Positions 21,404 through 33,940 of a stretch of DNA of 64,000 nucleotides are shown in pieces. The position numbers and the translations under genes are program-made. How positions within the stretch are numbered: the stretch's first letter is position 1; every line of letters begins with the position of its first letter. The DNA lies in contig OX439041.1 of NCBI GenBank assembly GCA_949317995.1, forward strand, positions 45,741,269-45,805,268. The letters are read 5' to 3'. The notes under the pieces were generated by a model that had not been told where the DNA came from, did not search any database, and saw only the letters and a program-made list of their open reading frames with translations. This DNA is from Acholoe squamosa (taxonomy: Eukaryota; Annelida; Polychaeta; Phyllodocida; Polynoidae).

Positions 21404-23300
21404 TGCAGCCTTACACTTGACTCAGTATTGGGTCACTAGTTTGTCAGACTACCTGACCCTTGTGATTTTGTACGGTTTTTTAACAAGGGGGGGGGGGTAA
21501 TCTTGGAAGGCTATGGTAGAACACACGGTAGTGATCAGTTAGAATGATGTTCGCTATTTGGGGATCACATTACAGACTTCACATGACCGTCCCATTGATC
21601 GGCCCACGATGCATGCAAGCTGATGCCTTAACCAAGGAAAGAAATGGGAGAAACTCAGCCTTCCAACCTGATGCCTTGTATGCCATGCTGATATCATTCT
21701 CAATATGAACCATCTGATAGCTAGTTATGGGTGGTTGGCGAGAATAGTTGGCGAGAATTCGCCGTGACCTATTATTTAGGATAAAGATATCAAATCTAAA
21801 GCTAAGCAACACGATAATTCATGAGATGCTATGATATATAAAGGCAAAATTGTAAAGAGCATTTGCCACTCTATGATTTCAACGACAAGTAGAAATGTAC
21901 CATGTGTGTATAGGGAAGCTAACAACACATGTAAATATACATCTGATAGGTAGCTGCGTAAAGCATGATCACAAATTTAGGCATGGCTGCTGAATGGTAG
22001 GATCTTTTTAATTCACCCTCAATCCCGAATTCCACTAACTGCTATCCCTATAGTGCCTAAGCTATAGGGTGTTGACATTTGTATTTTGTAAACACAAGAT
22101 TCAAAGATGTAAAAACATGAGATTTCAGGGGTCATTTTATGGGTGATCTCTCTCCTTGTGTGCCATATTTACAAACTAACTTGCACCTGCATAGACTCTG
22201 TGATTGGGTGGGAGTTCAATATATAAACATTAATACAGCAAAATATAAATAACAACACAGCAGTCACACAGGTCGTAAGGTCTTGTACTGTAAAAATCAA
22301 ACCTGTCTGATATTGAGTAGCAGAGACTCTGCAATGTGAATTCTGCAATGTTTACATAACATCAGCCTGGTTTAGTAAACAAAAGCATCTCTTTGACAAA
22401 ACAAGCATGCTTGAGATCACACACAATCACATCCCCAAATAAACAAATAGCTCCCTCAACATATTACCTTGTAACGGTAAAAAATACTACTCTTTAACCC
22501 ATGTTTGTCTCCCATTTTCTGAGAATTGCTGCAATTCTCTGCAAAAATCGCATAGTAGAGCCTCACCTAATTGCATATGTACTATGGGCCCATCGGACGA
22601 TAGAGGAGCCATAGCGGGTGGTGGAAAATGGGCCTTAATGTTGATAGTCCACTTGGCCTCTGTCGCCCGATTGAGCCGTACATTTCCTATATGAATTCCT
22701 GAGTACAAGGTCTGTCTACCATCGTCCCTAGCCCCAGGGTCTTAGGAACTATTCTCACGCTTACCTCCCAAACAACCAATTAAGCTGAGGAGCTGTTACA
22801 GCCAGATTAAAAAGACTGAAACATTTTAGTTGTTTCAGGAGTTACCAGGCTAAGCAGAAGTTACACGCACGAGACCCGGGTTCTACCAATTAGGTGATGC
22901 GTAATGAGTTTTAGTTTGAACAATGGACCTCGGCCCCCATCTTGCTGAAGACCATTTCAGCGGCAATCATTTATGAAAGAATGGTTGTTTTGTTGGATGT
23001 ATTGGCTCATCTCTCTCTGTACTTAACCATCAATCATGGTGTGTTCTCTCATGATACAAATGTGAAGTGTCGCGATGAGACATTAGCTCAAGTATCAAAT
23101 CCATTGGTTCATTGTGTCGAATCTTGATAAATTAATGAGCGTCTGTTAATGCCTAACCAAAAGCATACTCTTGGTAGTAAAAATGTGTTGATTTTGTTTA
23201 TCCACGTCTTCTTAAAAATTTTTCCAAAGATACAAAGGTCCCCTGTGGGGACCAGGGCTGAATCACACGATAAGTACAATGGTAAAGGTGAACGATGAGC
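21404..23300. other. Intergenic DNA, no supported gene
   Basis: Starts near a 9-10 base G run (about 21487). No gene, RNA or clear element seen. Confidence 0.45.
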
Positions 23301-23396
23301 AGTTTGAGCTGACTGCTTCTTCACGAGCATGTCCTGCCTGCTCCGCACGAGGCCGGTAGGCCGAGTGCGGAGTGAAGAAACAGGAAGCTCAAACTG
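23301..23396. repeat. Nested palindrome with GC-rich centre
   Basis: Outer arms AGTTTGAGCT/AGCTCAAACT (23301-23310, 23387-23396), middle arms TTCTTCAC/GTGAAGAA, inner stem CTCCGCAC/GTGCGGAG (23341-23348, 23365-23372) with GGCC-GGTA-GGCC at the tip. A further inverted pair involving TATGTCAAGGTG lies outside it (about 23416 and 23650). The layout resembles the palindromes at 27319 and 40488. Confidence 0.7.
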
Positions 23397-23513
23397 ATCA
23401 GAGTTCATCTTTACATTTATGTCAAGGTGTTTGAGTGGAAAATCAATCAATATTTCATCAATTAGATTGAAATTAAACCATTATTCACCTACCACCAATG
23501 CGCAATGCTGACC

Positions 23514-23576
23514 GCCGCCATCTTGAATGTTTACGTTTCAAAAAGGCTGCGCATGCATGGTGGGCGTATGACGTCA
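23514..23576 (+). promoter_or_regulatory. Promoter-like cluster: YY1, NRF-1-like and CRE motifs
   Basis: Within 63 bases lie GCCGCCATCTTG (23514-23525, a perfect YY1-type site), TGCGCATGCA (23548-23557, close to the NRF-1 consensus) and TGACGTCA (23569-23576, CRE), in a locally GC-rich stretch followed by CCCGCGGG. These three occur together at CpG-type promoters. No exon is recognisable downstream, so it may drive a non-coding RNA or an element-derived transcript, or be chance. Confidence 0.35.
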
Positions 23577-25095
23577 ACGTGCGGAATTCCCGCGGGTTAT
23601 TTAATGCAGGGGTGCAATACGGAGGTTTAGTGCTTTGTCAATAGGTCAACGATATTCACCTTGACATAAAAAATATACCCCACTTTCGAGGCAAAAATAT
23701 CCCACTCTCATAGAACATATTCAATTCAAATACTCAAGGGTGGATTGGTAAAGAAACATCGGTACTGATAGAACCATTTTTACGGGTGATGTCACAGTTA
23801 TAAGGGATGAAGCTAGATGGCTCCATAGGAGTATCCAAAAGTTGCTATTTGTGTATTGAACGCTGGTGGTGAGGTGCCTGCCGGGGGTGCCTGGAAGGAT
23901 CGACCACCCAGTCAGACCCAGGTCCTCCTATTTCCTCTTTCTTAGGTGTTGGCAATGTGCTGATCATATGTGACGTAAGTAGGTCAGAAGAGCCACCAGG
24001 TTACCAAGGGTGTGCCATTTAAGCCGCTATCAGTGACAAATATACTGCTCTAAGCCTCTCTGACTCAAACTTTCTCCCCTCTACTTGTAAAGAGGTAGTA
24101 GCTATAGTGGTAGTCAACTAGTATTTAAGGACCCAGCAAATCATGAAACTACCGGAGAATTTTTATTTCAGGCAAAATATTTCTAGATCCATGCATATTT
24201 CATATTGTTGTATTCACAGATAAGCCGCTATTAAATTCATTCCACTATTTAACATTCTGGCGACTGACGATTTGAATGATACCATAGTAATTGAACAGCT
24301 AAACCTGTAAAAACACTTAGAAGCTAGGAATAGTCATTGATTGCCCACAACGCGTTGTTTCGTGTATCCATCTATCTAAAGAAATTACCTGATATTGTAC
24401 AAAAGTGTTACAGTTTGTTTTTTTCTGGATTAGGCTCTTTTGGTATAAGAGAATTGACACAGGGTACGTTTGCAATATGGCTACATTCTTGTATGTAACC
24501 AACTTTCCACATGCTAGTCCACCGCAGAAGAAGCCACTTGAATTATTCCGCACCCCACTCTGGTTTGTGCCCGCCTTCTAAGGAGTAATTTTCTGCCGAT
24601 GTCAGCAACTTTTACTAAGGCTTCTGTATTGACGCTTCCTGTCTCCTCAACAAGGTTCTTCTGTGGTTTAAGAGTGTGGTGTATAAAAGTAAGATGGGGT
24701 TAAGGAGTCTGTATGGCGGAGACAGAAGGAGGAATCTACGGAGCCCTGGAGGTGACATTTCTTATCTATATAACACCTGAGTGCCTTACATATAACCTAT
24801 GCTAATTAGTTCATTCTTTTATAATATGTCAAAATATTATCTATATAATATTTCTAAAGACTTTGGTTACCTAGAATGATTATTTCTAGTCCTGTTAATA
24901 TTGACCAATCAGAAGCCAGCACCACCTATATGCTGCAGAGAGTTGTTTGTCCTTGACCACACACTGAATACACTGTCATGGCCGACCAGTCTAGATCCCA
25001 GACCTGTGTTGTAGTTTCTATCTAAATACCTGACTCCCAAGTTATGTATAACTACCCATCTTATATACATAACACAATTGGTGCTCATGGTGGTT

Positions 25096-25099
<4 letters not shown>

Positions 25100-25166
<67 letters not shown>
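25100..25166. repeat. (TA)n microsatellite
   Basis: About 66 bases of TA dinucleotides after a short T run. Confidence 0.98.
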
Positions 25167-25169
<3 letters not shown>

Positions 25170-25653
25170 CCTATTTAAGCATAAGCAGACTCTCTGTGTT
25201 GGCTTGATGTGGGCCTTATGTATAACCAGAAGGTTGTATATGCAAAGTCATGACAGACATCAAAATGTTATTATAAATAACCTCCTTGGGAGTGCTAGTT
25301 GCTATGGTCAAGAGTTTCCATAGTAACAGGACATGATCAACTACAGTGTGGACCAGCACCTGCACCACAAGAAAGACGTCTGACCCCCTGTACGAGCCCT
25401 GGATTATTGCACAATCCTGTACAAATTATGATCCTGTACAACCTGCCCACCCCTGTGCTATCCCTGTATGACCATGACTGTATAGTCCATCGTGTGTCAT
25501 GCCCTATGTTCCATAGAGCTTCTTGGTGCTCCATGTTCTATGGTGTTCCAAGTTCCCTGATGATTCATGGTGCCCCATGCTCCACAGTTCCATAGAGGTC
25601 TATGCTGCTTCATGCGCCAAGCCCTGCGGTGCTTTATGTTCCATGTTCCATAT

Positions 25654-25656
25654 AGA

Positions 25657-25700
<44 letters not shown>
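25654..25700 (+). repeat. (GA)n microsatellite
   Basis: GA repeats with one GT interruption, followed by a CAGA-rich tail to about 25745. Confidence 0.97.
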
Positions 25701-25702
<2 letters not shown>

Positions 25703-27318
25703 AACAGACAGACAGATAGAGAGTTAGATCCAGACAGAGACAGAGAGGGTGGATTAGGGCGCCGTCAACAAATTGAAACACTTCCATATATATACACAGG
25801 CTTGCCCTCACCCAATATCTGCCTATATTAGGGTGTTATAATCCTCGAGTGTTAGTGTGTCCCACAGAGCAGTGGGGACAAAATATCAGTCACTTTTTCA
25901 ACGTTGAACAGCTTTCAAGGATTCCCTATAGAAAATATCATCATTCTGTTTTTGACTATGCAGTAGTACATGTGTTTTCTATCAGATTCACTATTTGGAT
26001 AATATGTGAGACTGTTGGTTAATTTTCGATGTAACATGCTACCTATATCTTGGAGATTGTCACCTCGGAGGAGGAGGCGGGGATTCCCCAAGAAAACCAG
26101 AACAGCCCTAAAGTAGAGGTTCGGGTACTATTGAGATGAAATGTATTCTGGAAACCTAGCGACTGAGGTCAAATGAAGGTGACCTAAAGGGTTATCATAT
26201 TTTCAGAGTGACCTTGGGGGTTATCAATATCCGGGTTCTGGACGCTTCATTGGTCAGTAATGGGGAATTCATGCTCTGCTAAGCCTGTTAGCATTAGGGC
26301 CATACCCACCAATAAGACCACATCTGCGAGAATGACAATGTCAGGCATTTCAATTTCTACAGTTGTCAGCAAGATTCTGTTGAGTTCCAGGAAATTGCCA
26401 AGTATTGTGCTATCAAGAGGAAGGGGACAAAAATTTTCACAAAGGCGCTGTCCATATGCATCACTGTAGACAACAGGGCCTATCGGAAAGAGGGTCTCCA
26501 GTTAGCAAAGGACTTTTCCATCAAAGTTAGTTTTAGAATAAGTTTCTATAGATAGATTAAATATCCACTCAAAACCAGGCAAGTTCAATTCAAATTCATA
26601 TTTACAATTTTATTGTGGTATCATAACACTGAGAGTAGGGGGGGGCGGTTTTTATTTGAATGAAACGTTTTGTTTGTGTTTAATAAACCTCTTCAAGCAA
26701 TGAGACGTTTTGTACGGAAATCACTTTGAACCAATGCATTGACTCACCTTCCATATTATATTGTTTCGTAATTAGCATCTAAAGGTGCACAAATTGCCTG
26801 AAGTGATCTTTGTTTTTAAATGCATTCAGATTTTTAGGGTCTGTCTTAGTTTCGAGTCGCGTAATCTGAAAGTTATTGAAATGGGGGTTTTGGCCTTTAG
26901 CAGGTACTATACACTTAACGACATGTCATCTTTACATATATTGAACATGAGCCTAAACATGAAACACCTTGATATCATTACTTATGACAGGTAGCAGCGG
27001 TAATCTGATTTACCTAATAAAAATTGATGCTGAATGGTTGGCAGGGACGAGCTCTTCTAACACACTCTGCTGGTGTGCTATTAGCTTTGGTGACAGAGTA
27101 AACCACCATACATCCCTGATTACACTGGGTTTCTGTGGTGTGATCCTGCCACTAGTAAATGCATGCCTATCCACTGGTATTCAGTATGGTCGATGTTATA
27201 GTCATTTGTTTGTCCAAACTTGATTTAATATTAATGCAATATAGCATAAATATGACAGCCCACGGTTTGTTTATTGACGATATTGCACTCACCTTCAGCT
27301 CATGCAATATTAAGCTAT

Positions 27319-27437
27319 TAATGCATTGATATTCTAGGATGAGGTGAGGTTTGCTTGAAATATTCGCCCGACCGTGGAGCAGGAGGGCGAATATTTCAAG
27401 CTTACCTCACTGAGTCCTAGAATATCAATGCATTAAT
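27319..27437. repeat. Long palindrome with CGCCC/GGGCG neck
   Basis: Arms of about 50 bases (from TGCATTGATATTCTAGGA to TGAAATATTCGCCC) pair with 27384-27437 with few mismatches around a ~14-base purine-rich loop. It stands at the head of a repeat unit homologous to the one at 40488. Confidence 0.85.
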
Positions 27438-27439
27438 GC

Positions 27440-27740
27440 GTTTATCACACTTATTCATCCATTATGTATGCATTTCTTACCTTATAACCCCAGAATTAAT
27501 CCAGGAGAAGACATTTTCTAAGTGTATGCAATCCACACGGTTTACCAAGCCACTGTAGCCATTGTTTTTACTCCACCCATCATACTCTCATCTTTCCAAA
27601 CACTTTTCGGGTAGAATCCAAGCATGCCAGCTCCTGTACTTCTAATGCAAGCAAAAATACAATCTCTAGTTGGTGTTCGCCTACATTTTGTCTCCATATC
27701 TTCGAAATAAATGAGAATCCAATGATTTTACATAGCGATC
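27440..27740 (+). repeat. Dispersed repeat, copy 1 (homologous to 40591-40910)
   Basis: Collinear matches with 40591-40910 include AGAAGACATTTT, GCCATTGTTTTT, CACTTTTCG...GAATCCAA and ATAAATGAGAATCCAATGAT-type words, in the same order and spacing. A third copy in opposite orientation lies at about 27866-27995 (GGAAAATCAATAGATTCTTA region), so this locus can also fold back on itself. No coding potential seen; element class unknown. Confidence 0.65.
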
Positions 27741-28071
27741 CAATGCACACAGCCCACACACGGCCCACACACGGCTTGTTTACGAAGCGGGGAGGTGCCT
27801 GGATGTAAGAACTAGGTCAGATACGCATCGAACAAGGTATGGACGGACAGGGCGGGTGCCGAACCATATCACTATGGAAAATCAATAGATTCTTATTTAT
27901 TTCGAACAAAATGGAGAAATTAGGCATGGCATGTTCATATAGGATATCTAAGGATGTTTCTCTGCTAATAACTTCACCTGGCACCATTGGATTCTATGCT
28001 AACGAGGTGTGTAAACATCAGATATGTTGGAAAACTTTTTCAAATCCTTCATGTTCATTTTTTCTAGCACC

Positions 28072-28139
28072 GGTCGGCTTGGTATAGTGGACAGCGAGCT
28101 TGTCTCCTGCCACAGCATCCGGGGATCGATTCCCCATAG
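28072..28139 (+). repeat. tRNA-derived sequence (SINE head or tRNA pseudogene)
   Basis: Contains an A-box-like TGGTATAGTGG (28080-28090) and a B box with intact T-arm stem, GGGGATCGATTCCCC (28121-28135), at tRNA-like spacing. The anticodon arm is irregular and the acceptor stem does not pair, so it is not a working tRNA gene. A similar B-box sequence (GGGGTTCAATTCTCC) lies near 41006 downstream of the homologous repeat copy, which hints at a shared tRNA-derived part. Confidence 0.5.
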
Positions 28140-28414
28140 AGTCTTGAACAGTTTTAACTGGAAATTATGGAGAGGGTGACGTTGTATACTTCTCTCATTT
28201 ATTAACTTGCTCAGGTTCTAACCAAGATGGTCTGAGAAAAATAAATGAAGTCTCAAAGTGTGGTTATACCCTGATAATGGAACGGGGTTATGACCAAAAA
28301 AGCACGCTGATGGCCCTGAATCGTGAGATAATAATGCAATATAGCATAAATATGATAGCAAAGGTTTGTATATTTAAGATTATCTTGTCTGCTGAAGAAG
28401 ATGCCGTGCACATA

Positions 28415-28640
28415 AGGTCGAATCCCACATGGCGATCTAGGGCTCAAATATCACTGCAATTTATCCCTTTCAAGAGGAACTAAATCGGCCTAGATCACTG
28501 AGATTGTTGATATTCCTACTGTTGAATTTGGATTGAGCTGAACAGCCTTACGTTCTAGAGGCTCTCCAATGTGATAGACCAATATCGCAGAGATATTGAC
28601 AGCTGATTGAAGCCCTAGATCGTCATGTGTGATTCGACCT
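28415..28640. mobile_element. GGTCGAATCCC MITE, copy A
   Basis: Starts AGGTCGAATCCCACATGGCG and ends with its inverted copy (slightly mutated, ...TGTGATTCGACCT). The arms remain complementary far inward, so the whole element is a foldback. Non-coding. Confidence 0.85.
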
Positions 28641-29160
28641 TCATCCCCTAAAACGGTCTTGCATTATGTTTCTCTATGTTGCCATTATCTGAACAATTCA
28701 TACGATACCCTCAAGGGACCAGAATATAGCTCTGCTGCAGGACCCTGTAAATACACACACTGGTATCCTTGGATACAACTGGACGCCATTTGTAAAAGCC
28801 ACCACCCACATGATGGTTGAGTGTACAATATGTATATACATATATGGGGGGACTGGAGGAGCACCATTCTACCATCACGCGTGCGGCCTGTATGCTGAGT
28901 AAACACTGTATTAATGCTGTAGCCAGGTTGTTGTAGCCAGGTTATTACTGACACCGCAGGGGTAGGGGACTCCCTCAGTTTTTCTGTCCATTGGATTGAG
29001 ACGATTATATTTTGGAGGAAGTAGTAGGGGATTTTTATACAAAAGTGAGCGAGATACACGTTGGAAGTAGGGTTGAGAAGATTACCATCCTAAATGGCTT
29101 CTCTGGTAAAATATTTGAGCACTGTCGAGCGGTCTGGATTTGGCATGGAATACAACCTAT
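28641..29160. other. Intergenic DNA, no supported gene
   Basis: Unique-looking sequence between two MITE copies; no gene seen. Confidence 0.45.
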
Positions 29161-29379
29161 AGGTCGAATCCAACATGGCGAAAAATGGCTGAAATATCTC
29201 TGCGTTTTTGTGGGGGCCATAAAACGCAAGGATTGACCAACTCATTCCGAATCCCACAGTGGTTTAGGGACAAGTTTGCAGTAGTCCTTGCATTTTATGG
29301 CCTCAACAAGGGCCATACAACGCAAGGGACAAAATCACAGAGATATTTCAGCCATTTTTCGCCATGTGGGATTCGACCT
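29161..29379. mobile_element. GGTCGAATCCC MITE, copy B
   Basis: 219 bp with TIRs running AGGTCGAATCC...; each arm contains GGCTGAAATATCTCTGCG or its complement, and words such as GGCCATAAAACGCAAGG. The short centre contains CCGAATCCCACAGTGG, itself resembling the TIR. Confidence 0.9.
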
Positions 29380-29852
29380 TTTCACCCATGTATTCCCACT
29401 TATACATTCAAAAAATAAATTTTTGTTGCTCTAGCAAACATAGTTGGCATTAGGGATTGCTACCTGTTAAGACAGTTTACCTTTCCATTAAAATGCTTCC
29501 CTTCATATGTGCAAACTACTACGAAAGCTCCAGCAGTATAGAGAGAGATAAGTGTAACCAATAATTTAAAAAGAGAAAAAGGACAAATTTATAGGAAATA
29601 AGGTAAATAAGAAATAGAGCCTCCGTGTACCACGTAAGCCATGACCTGGTGACAAAAAAAAAACTAATAACATTGGTAGCAGTAATGGGTCATGACTTGT
29701 AGTAAAATATTGCGGGTGTAAACTGTTTTCTATCCTCTCATACCTTGTAGGGGGAATACATTTTATGAATACTGGAAACTGGAAATATAGGCTCTTCCTA
29801 ATCCCTTTATGCCTTGTGGGATTAGAGCTTTTGAATCTAGGAGAAGTCATAT
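29380..29852. other. Intergenic DNA, no supported gene
   Basis: AT-rich sequence without recognisable features between MITE copies B and C. Confidence 0.45.
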
Positions 29853-30046
29853 GGTCGAATCCCACATGGCGATTATGGGCTGAAATATCTCTGCGATTTT
29901 GTCCCTTGCCCTCTTGGGGTCTTCCTGAGTCCTGGATCCGGTATAAGTTGAACAATCTTTGCGATCTAAGAGCCCAGGAAGACCCCAAAATCGCAAGGGA
30001 CAAAATCAATTTATTTGAGCCCTAAATCGCCATGTGGGATTCGACC
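29853..30046. mobile_element. GGTCGAATCCC MITE, copy C
   Basis: 194 bp, TIRs GGTCGAATCCCACATGGCGA, arms with CTCTGCGATTTTGTCCCTTG or its complement, subfamily with a GGGGTCTTCCTG inner arm. Flanked by TAT on both sides if the element is taken as GG...CC, consistent with a 3-bp duplication. Confidence 0.9.
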
Positions 30047-31365
30047 TATAGCATACAATACTGTTTCATGTATACACATAATGTATATTATATTATATAT
30101 GTCTGATCCCTGTTAGGGTCAGACAGTCCCTGGGCATTTTTTATATTTCAAGCTTAGATTGCCTCTGATCTCGTTCCTTATTTGACTGGGGCTCATGGGG
30201 GTGTAGAATTACGGTTTACTTATGACTGATCCGTTTATGTCTTAAAGGGTGCAAGGGTGCATTAATAGATCCAAACTGATATACATACAATCATGACAAG
30301 CAGTGTAATTGATAATGGCAGAGCAAAAGGGTAATATATTTTAGCTGGCGATCAACGGCGGTTTCCATTATGAATATCAATTCATCTAGTTTATGACCTG
30401 CCTCCTGATGTGCTTGCCCTGATAGAATCTACATTGCTTTGATCAATAATAGTGCACATCAGTATCTATATAGCGATATCCAGACAGGTAGCTGTCCATG
30501 GTTGTCAGTGGCAGGCTGTGGTGATGTGGTTTTGTCATAATGGTGACTTAGTGTTAGCAAGGCCCCCCAGTAACCACAGACCAGCACTGACACGCACTTT
30601 GGGAATTGGGAGCTATGCCCACTCTCATTACCCTTTAGTTTGTACAGTCTAGCCTGCTGGCAATGGCCTCAGGACACACAACCCTTTACAGGACTGCTTG
30701 CACTTGATCATCATGACGACCTGTGGTCATACTCCCAGAGGGCCATCATAATTCAGGCTTGTCCTCTAACTAAGCCCTGCGACAATAGAACATGTTAACG
30801 AATCGTTTACCCTACACATCACTGTCACTGTCTCCCTCACGCTCGTAAGTGTGAGTGAGAAACACCAACTTAAGACGTAACACTATACTGTATACTGATT
30901 ACTTATATGTGATGTTAAAACCTATGCCTTACATCAGGTAAAATGATGCTGTCCACCCAAAATATACAGAGCTATAGCTGAATGAGTGGTGTTTAAAAAC
31001 GCAACCTCATCTTGCCATGTGGCTCTCAAATACAGGTTTATGCAGTGAGCCTCATGAGTAGATGGAGATATCTGCCTAGCAATGCTAGCAGAGACTTATA
31101 TAGTAGTGTATAAGAAAAACTTAAATTGAAAGACTTGTATATTATGTGCAAGCACCTGAAAATACTGTAATGTTTGGGTTATATGGGTTAGAACTTGTAT
31201 TGCTGTATTTGTGGTTTTGGCAGCAATAGAGGAACAGTATTTCTAAAGGGAATCAATATGGCCCCCTCCCCTGCATCAAGACATTTTCAGAACTTATGCT
31301 AGATCTAGAGATATTCTGCTTCTCATGCAGTACCGGGTAGGTAAGTGGTAAAATTGTCCCTTAGA
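30047..31365. other. Intergenic DNA, no supported gene
   Basis: No ORF, RNA or repeat could be supported in this stretch. Confidence 0.45.
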
Positions 31366-31608
31366 AGGTTGAATCCCACTTGGCGAAAAATGGCTGAAAT
31401 ATCTCTGCGATTTTGTCCCTTGCGTTGTATGGCCCTTGTGGGGGCCATAAAACGCAAGGATTGATCAACTAATTCCGAATCCCACAGTGGTTTAGGTTTA
31501 AGTTTGCAGTAGTCCTTGCATTTTATGGGCTGAACAAGGGGCCATAAAACGCAAGGGACGAATTCGCAGAGATATTTCAGCCATATTTCGCCATGTGGGA
31601 TTCGACCT
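31366..31608. mobile_element. GGTCGAATCCC MITE, copy D
   Basis: 243 bp, closest to copy B. If the TIR is read as AAGG...CCTT, the flanks are TAG on each side, again a 3-bp duplication. Confidence 0.9.
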
Positions 31609-32200
31609 TTAGCTGATTAAAGCCCACACTTGAAACAAAAATATCTTACAAATACCGAGCTACTAAGCGCCTACCAGTGGAGTAGACGCGGAGGTTTTGA
31701 AAGCCATCCTTCTTAGGGGGGAAGAGGTAGGATCACCATGGGTAATAGCCATATATAAAGTTATATTACTGCGGCTGATGGTTACTCTAGATATATAGCT
31801 AGTTCCCTTTCAAATGTCCGCCTTACGATAGACTGAGTGTAGCTCATGAGCTCATGTTCATATTCGCAATATCATTACAGTAAAATTTAATGGTACTTTC
31901 AGGTTTGAATGTTGCCTAATGTCATCCCGTTTATATCACAATTTTCCTATCTTAGCCTATTAGCTGCTCCATTCTTGTAAATGAAACACAAGGTCTTCAG
32001 GTAAGTTCATTTAGCACATTATTGCACCTACTTTTGTGTGTCTGTACAGTTTTTCTCAGCTTCCTCATGGAGCACAGTATGGCAGAAATGACTAACATGG
32101 AAGGTAACATGACATTGGAGTTCTCTCGCTTTTCTTACATGTGTCTAGCCAAGATATAAAGTTCACAGACCACCGTCTCATGACAGCAGGGCAGCGACTA
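31609..32200. other. Intergenic DNA, no supported gene
   Basis: Nothing recognisable before the tandem repeat at 32201. Confidence 0.45.
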
Positions 32201-32453
32201 ATGCCTGTGAACAAGGCACTTTGCCTATACTACTCACAGTCAGAGTGAGGATGGCAGTGCCTAATGCCTGTGGGACAAGGCACTTTGCCTATACTACTCA
32301 CAGTCAGAGTAAGGATGGCAGTGCCTGATGCCTGTGGGACAAGGCACTTTGCCTATACTACTCACAGTCAGAGTGAGGATGGCAGTGCCCTGATGCCTGT
32401 GAGACAAGGCACTGGACAAGGCACTATGCCTATACTACTCACAGTCAGAGTAA
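32201..32453 (+). repeat. 63-65-bp tandem repeat, four copies
   Basis: Units start with ATGCCTGTG at 32201, 32264, 32328 and 32393. Each contains ACAAGGCACTTTGCCTATAC and a CACAGTCAGAGT segment. Copies are nearly identical; the fourth has a small internal duplication. Confidence 0.9.
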
Positions 32454-32788
32454 TGGAAACCCAGTGAGTTTAACTCACTGGTGCAGTATGCATGCAAGTC
32501 AAGGAATAATATATCTAAAACCAGATTGGAACCTTGGACTGAGGAGAGACCAGATACAGTATGCCCTGACTGCATAGTTAGCCTCCTATAGTGGCTGGGC
32601 ACGGTGTGATGACCTGGCCACTTAAACAGTGCTAGGCGCACCGTGGTTGGGCTGTGAAAGATGAAGTTCTGCCTGGTCTACTTCTACAAACTGACAAAGG
32701 GTCCTGACAGTGTAAGTTGTGTAAAGCAGGATTGAATAAGTGAGGGTCATGTCTAGCTTAGCTCAGTATTCAATATGGCTAGCAGTGG

Positions 32789-33940
32789 TTAACCCCTAGG
32801 TGCCCAGTGGCGGAGGATGGCGGAAAATGGCCATTTTTATGCATACATAAATGGGCCATTGATTTGACATATAAATATTAGGTCCATAACACTCTATCCT
32901 ATACCAAGGTTTGTGAATTGCAATGAGCTTTTTGTCGGTGTCCTCATATTTTATATTCAGGGAATAGAAGGGATTTCAGAGTAATTTGAATCAAGCAATG
33001 AAAATAATCATCTGACAATTTTTGCAAACTAGTGTCGGAGGCAGGTATTGGCCATAATCCAGAACTAGGAGGAAGGAGCCCTTTTTCTGGTATAATTTTT
33101 TGAAGATGATATAACAGGTGGAAAACCCCAGATGGACTATGCTTCATATGACATTTCCTTGAAGCTACTTTGTTGGCCTTTATGACAAAGTAGGTACCAA
33201 CATTCTATTAGTGAACTCTTGTGGTTACCATGGCAACGGAATCAACAAACCCAACAGAAAAAACAGACATTTTTCACTTTTCTCACACATCAGTTGCCTG
33301 TTTCTAACATCTATTTGATAAAAAATGATACCTATTACAGCATACAATGTTGATAATATGATGGGTTCCAGTCATTAAGAGTCAGAGTTTCCATGGCAAC
33401 ATACCCTATCATCAGAATCTAGGGGTGTATCTAGGTAGGATGTATAATAGATGTCATTTCCTGTTGAATACATGTTAGAATTGGACCAATAAAGTGAGAA
33501 AATGGGGGAAAATGTGTCTTTCTTTCTGATTTTGTTGATTCCGTTGCCATAGTTACCAATATCTTCCCAAAACTAAAAATGTCAACAAAAGCCCTGACCA
33601 TACTCTTGTGGTATGTCGTGATATTATCCGATGAAGCATCAAAGAAGGGGCAAGATTCAATCAAACAAACTGACATTTGCAAGAATTACATGAACAAGTC
33701 TTCACTCAAATTCACCTAGAGAGATGTTTGTTGATTCTGTTGCCATGGCAACCACAACAGTTCACTAATAGAATGTTGCTACCCACTTTATTCCAAAGCC
33801 CACCACAATAGCTTCAAGGATATATGATATGAAGCATATCCCATGTGGAGTTATCCACCTGGTGCATCATCTTCAAAAATAGTAATATCACACAGAAAAA
33901 AGTGGGTCCTTCCTAATAGTTCTGGGCATGTAAGGGTTAA
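32789..33940. mobile_element. 1.1-kb piggyBac-like foldback element with TTAA target site
   Basis: TTAA (32789-32792) then CCCCTAGGTGCCCAG; at the other end CTGGGCATGTAAGGG then TTAA (33937-33940). TTAA duplications with ends starting CCC are the mark of piggyBac. Beyond the short TIR, arms of about 190 bases (33058-33250 against 33725-33932) are inverted copies, sharing TTCACTAATAGAA and TTGCCATGGCAAC words. No transposase ORF, so non-autonomous. Confidence 0.75.

Larger units (their letters stand above)
23577..27231. other. Intergenic DNA with simple repeats, no supported gene
   Basis: Holds an (AT)n and a (GA)n tract and, at 25500-25650, a degenerate minisatellite built on TGTTCCATAG/TGCTCCATG words. 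No exon could be supported. Confidence 0.45.
27232..28355. repeat. Direct 24-bp repeats bounding a 1.1-kb palindrome-led block
   Basis: An identical 24-bp sequence beginning TAATGCAATATAGCATAAAT occurs at 27232-27255 and again at 28332-28355 in the same orientation, with looser similarity continuing to GGTTTGT. Between them lie the palindrome, two inverted copies of a dispersed repeat and a tRNA-like sequence. The repeats may mark the two ends of one insertion or a duplicated subunit. Confidence 0.5.
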
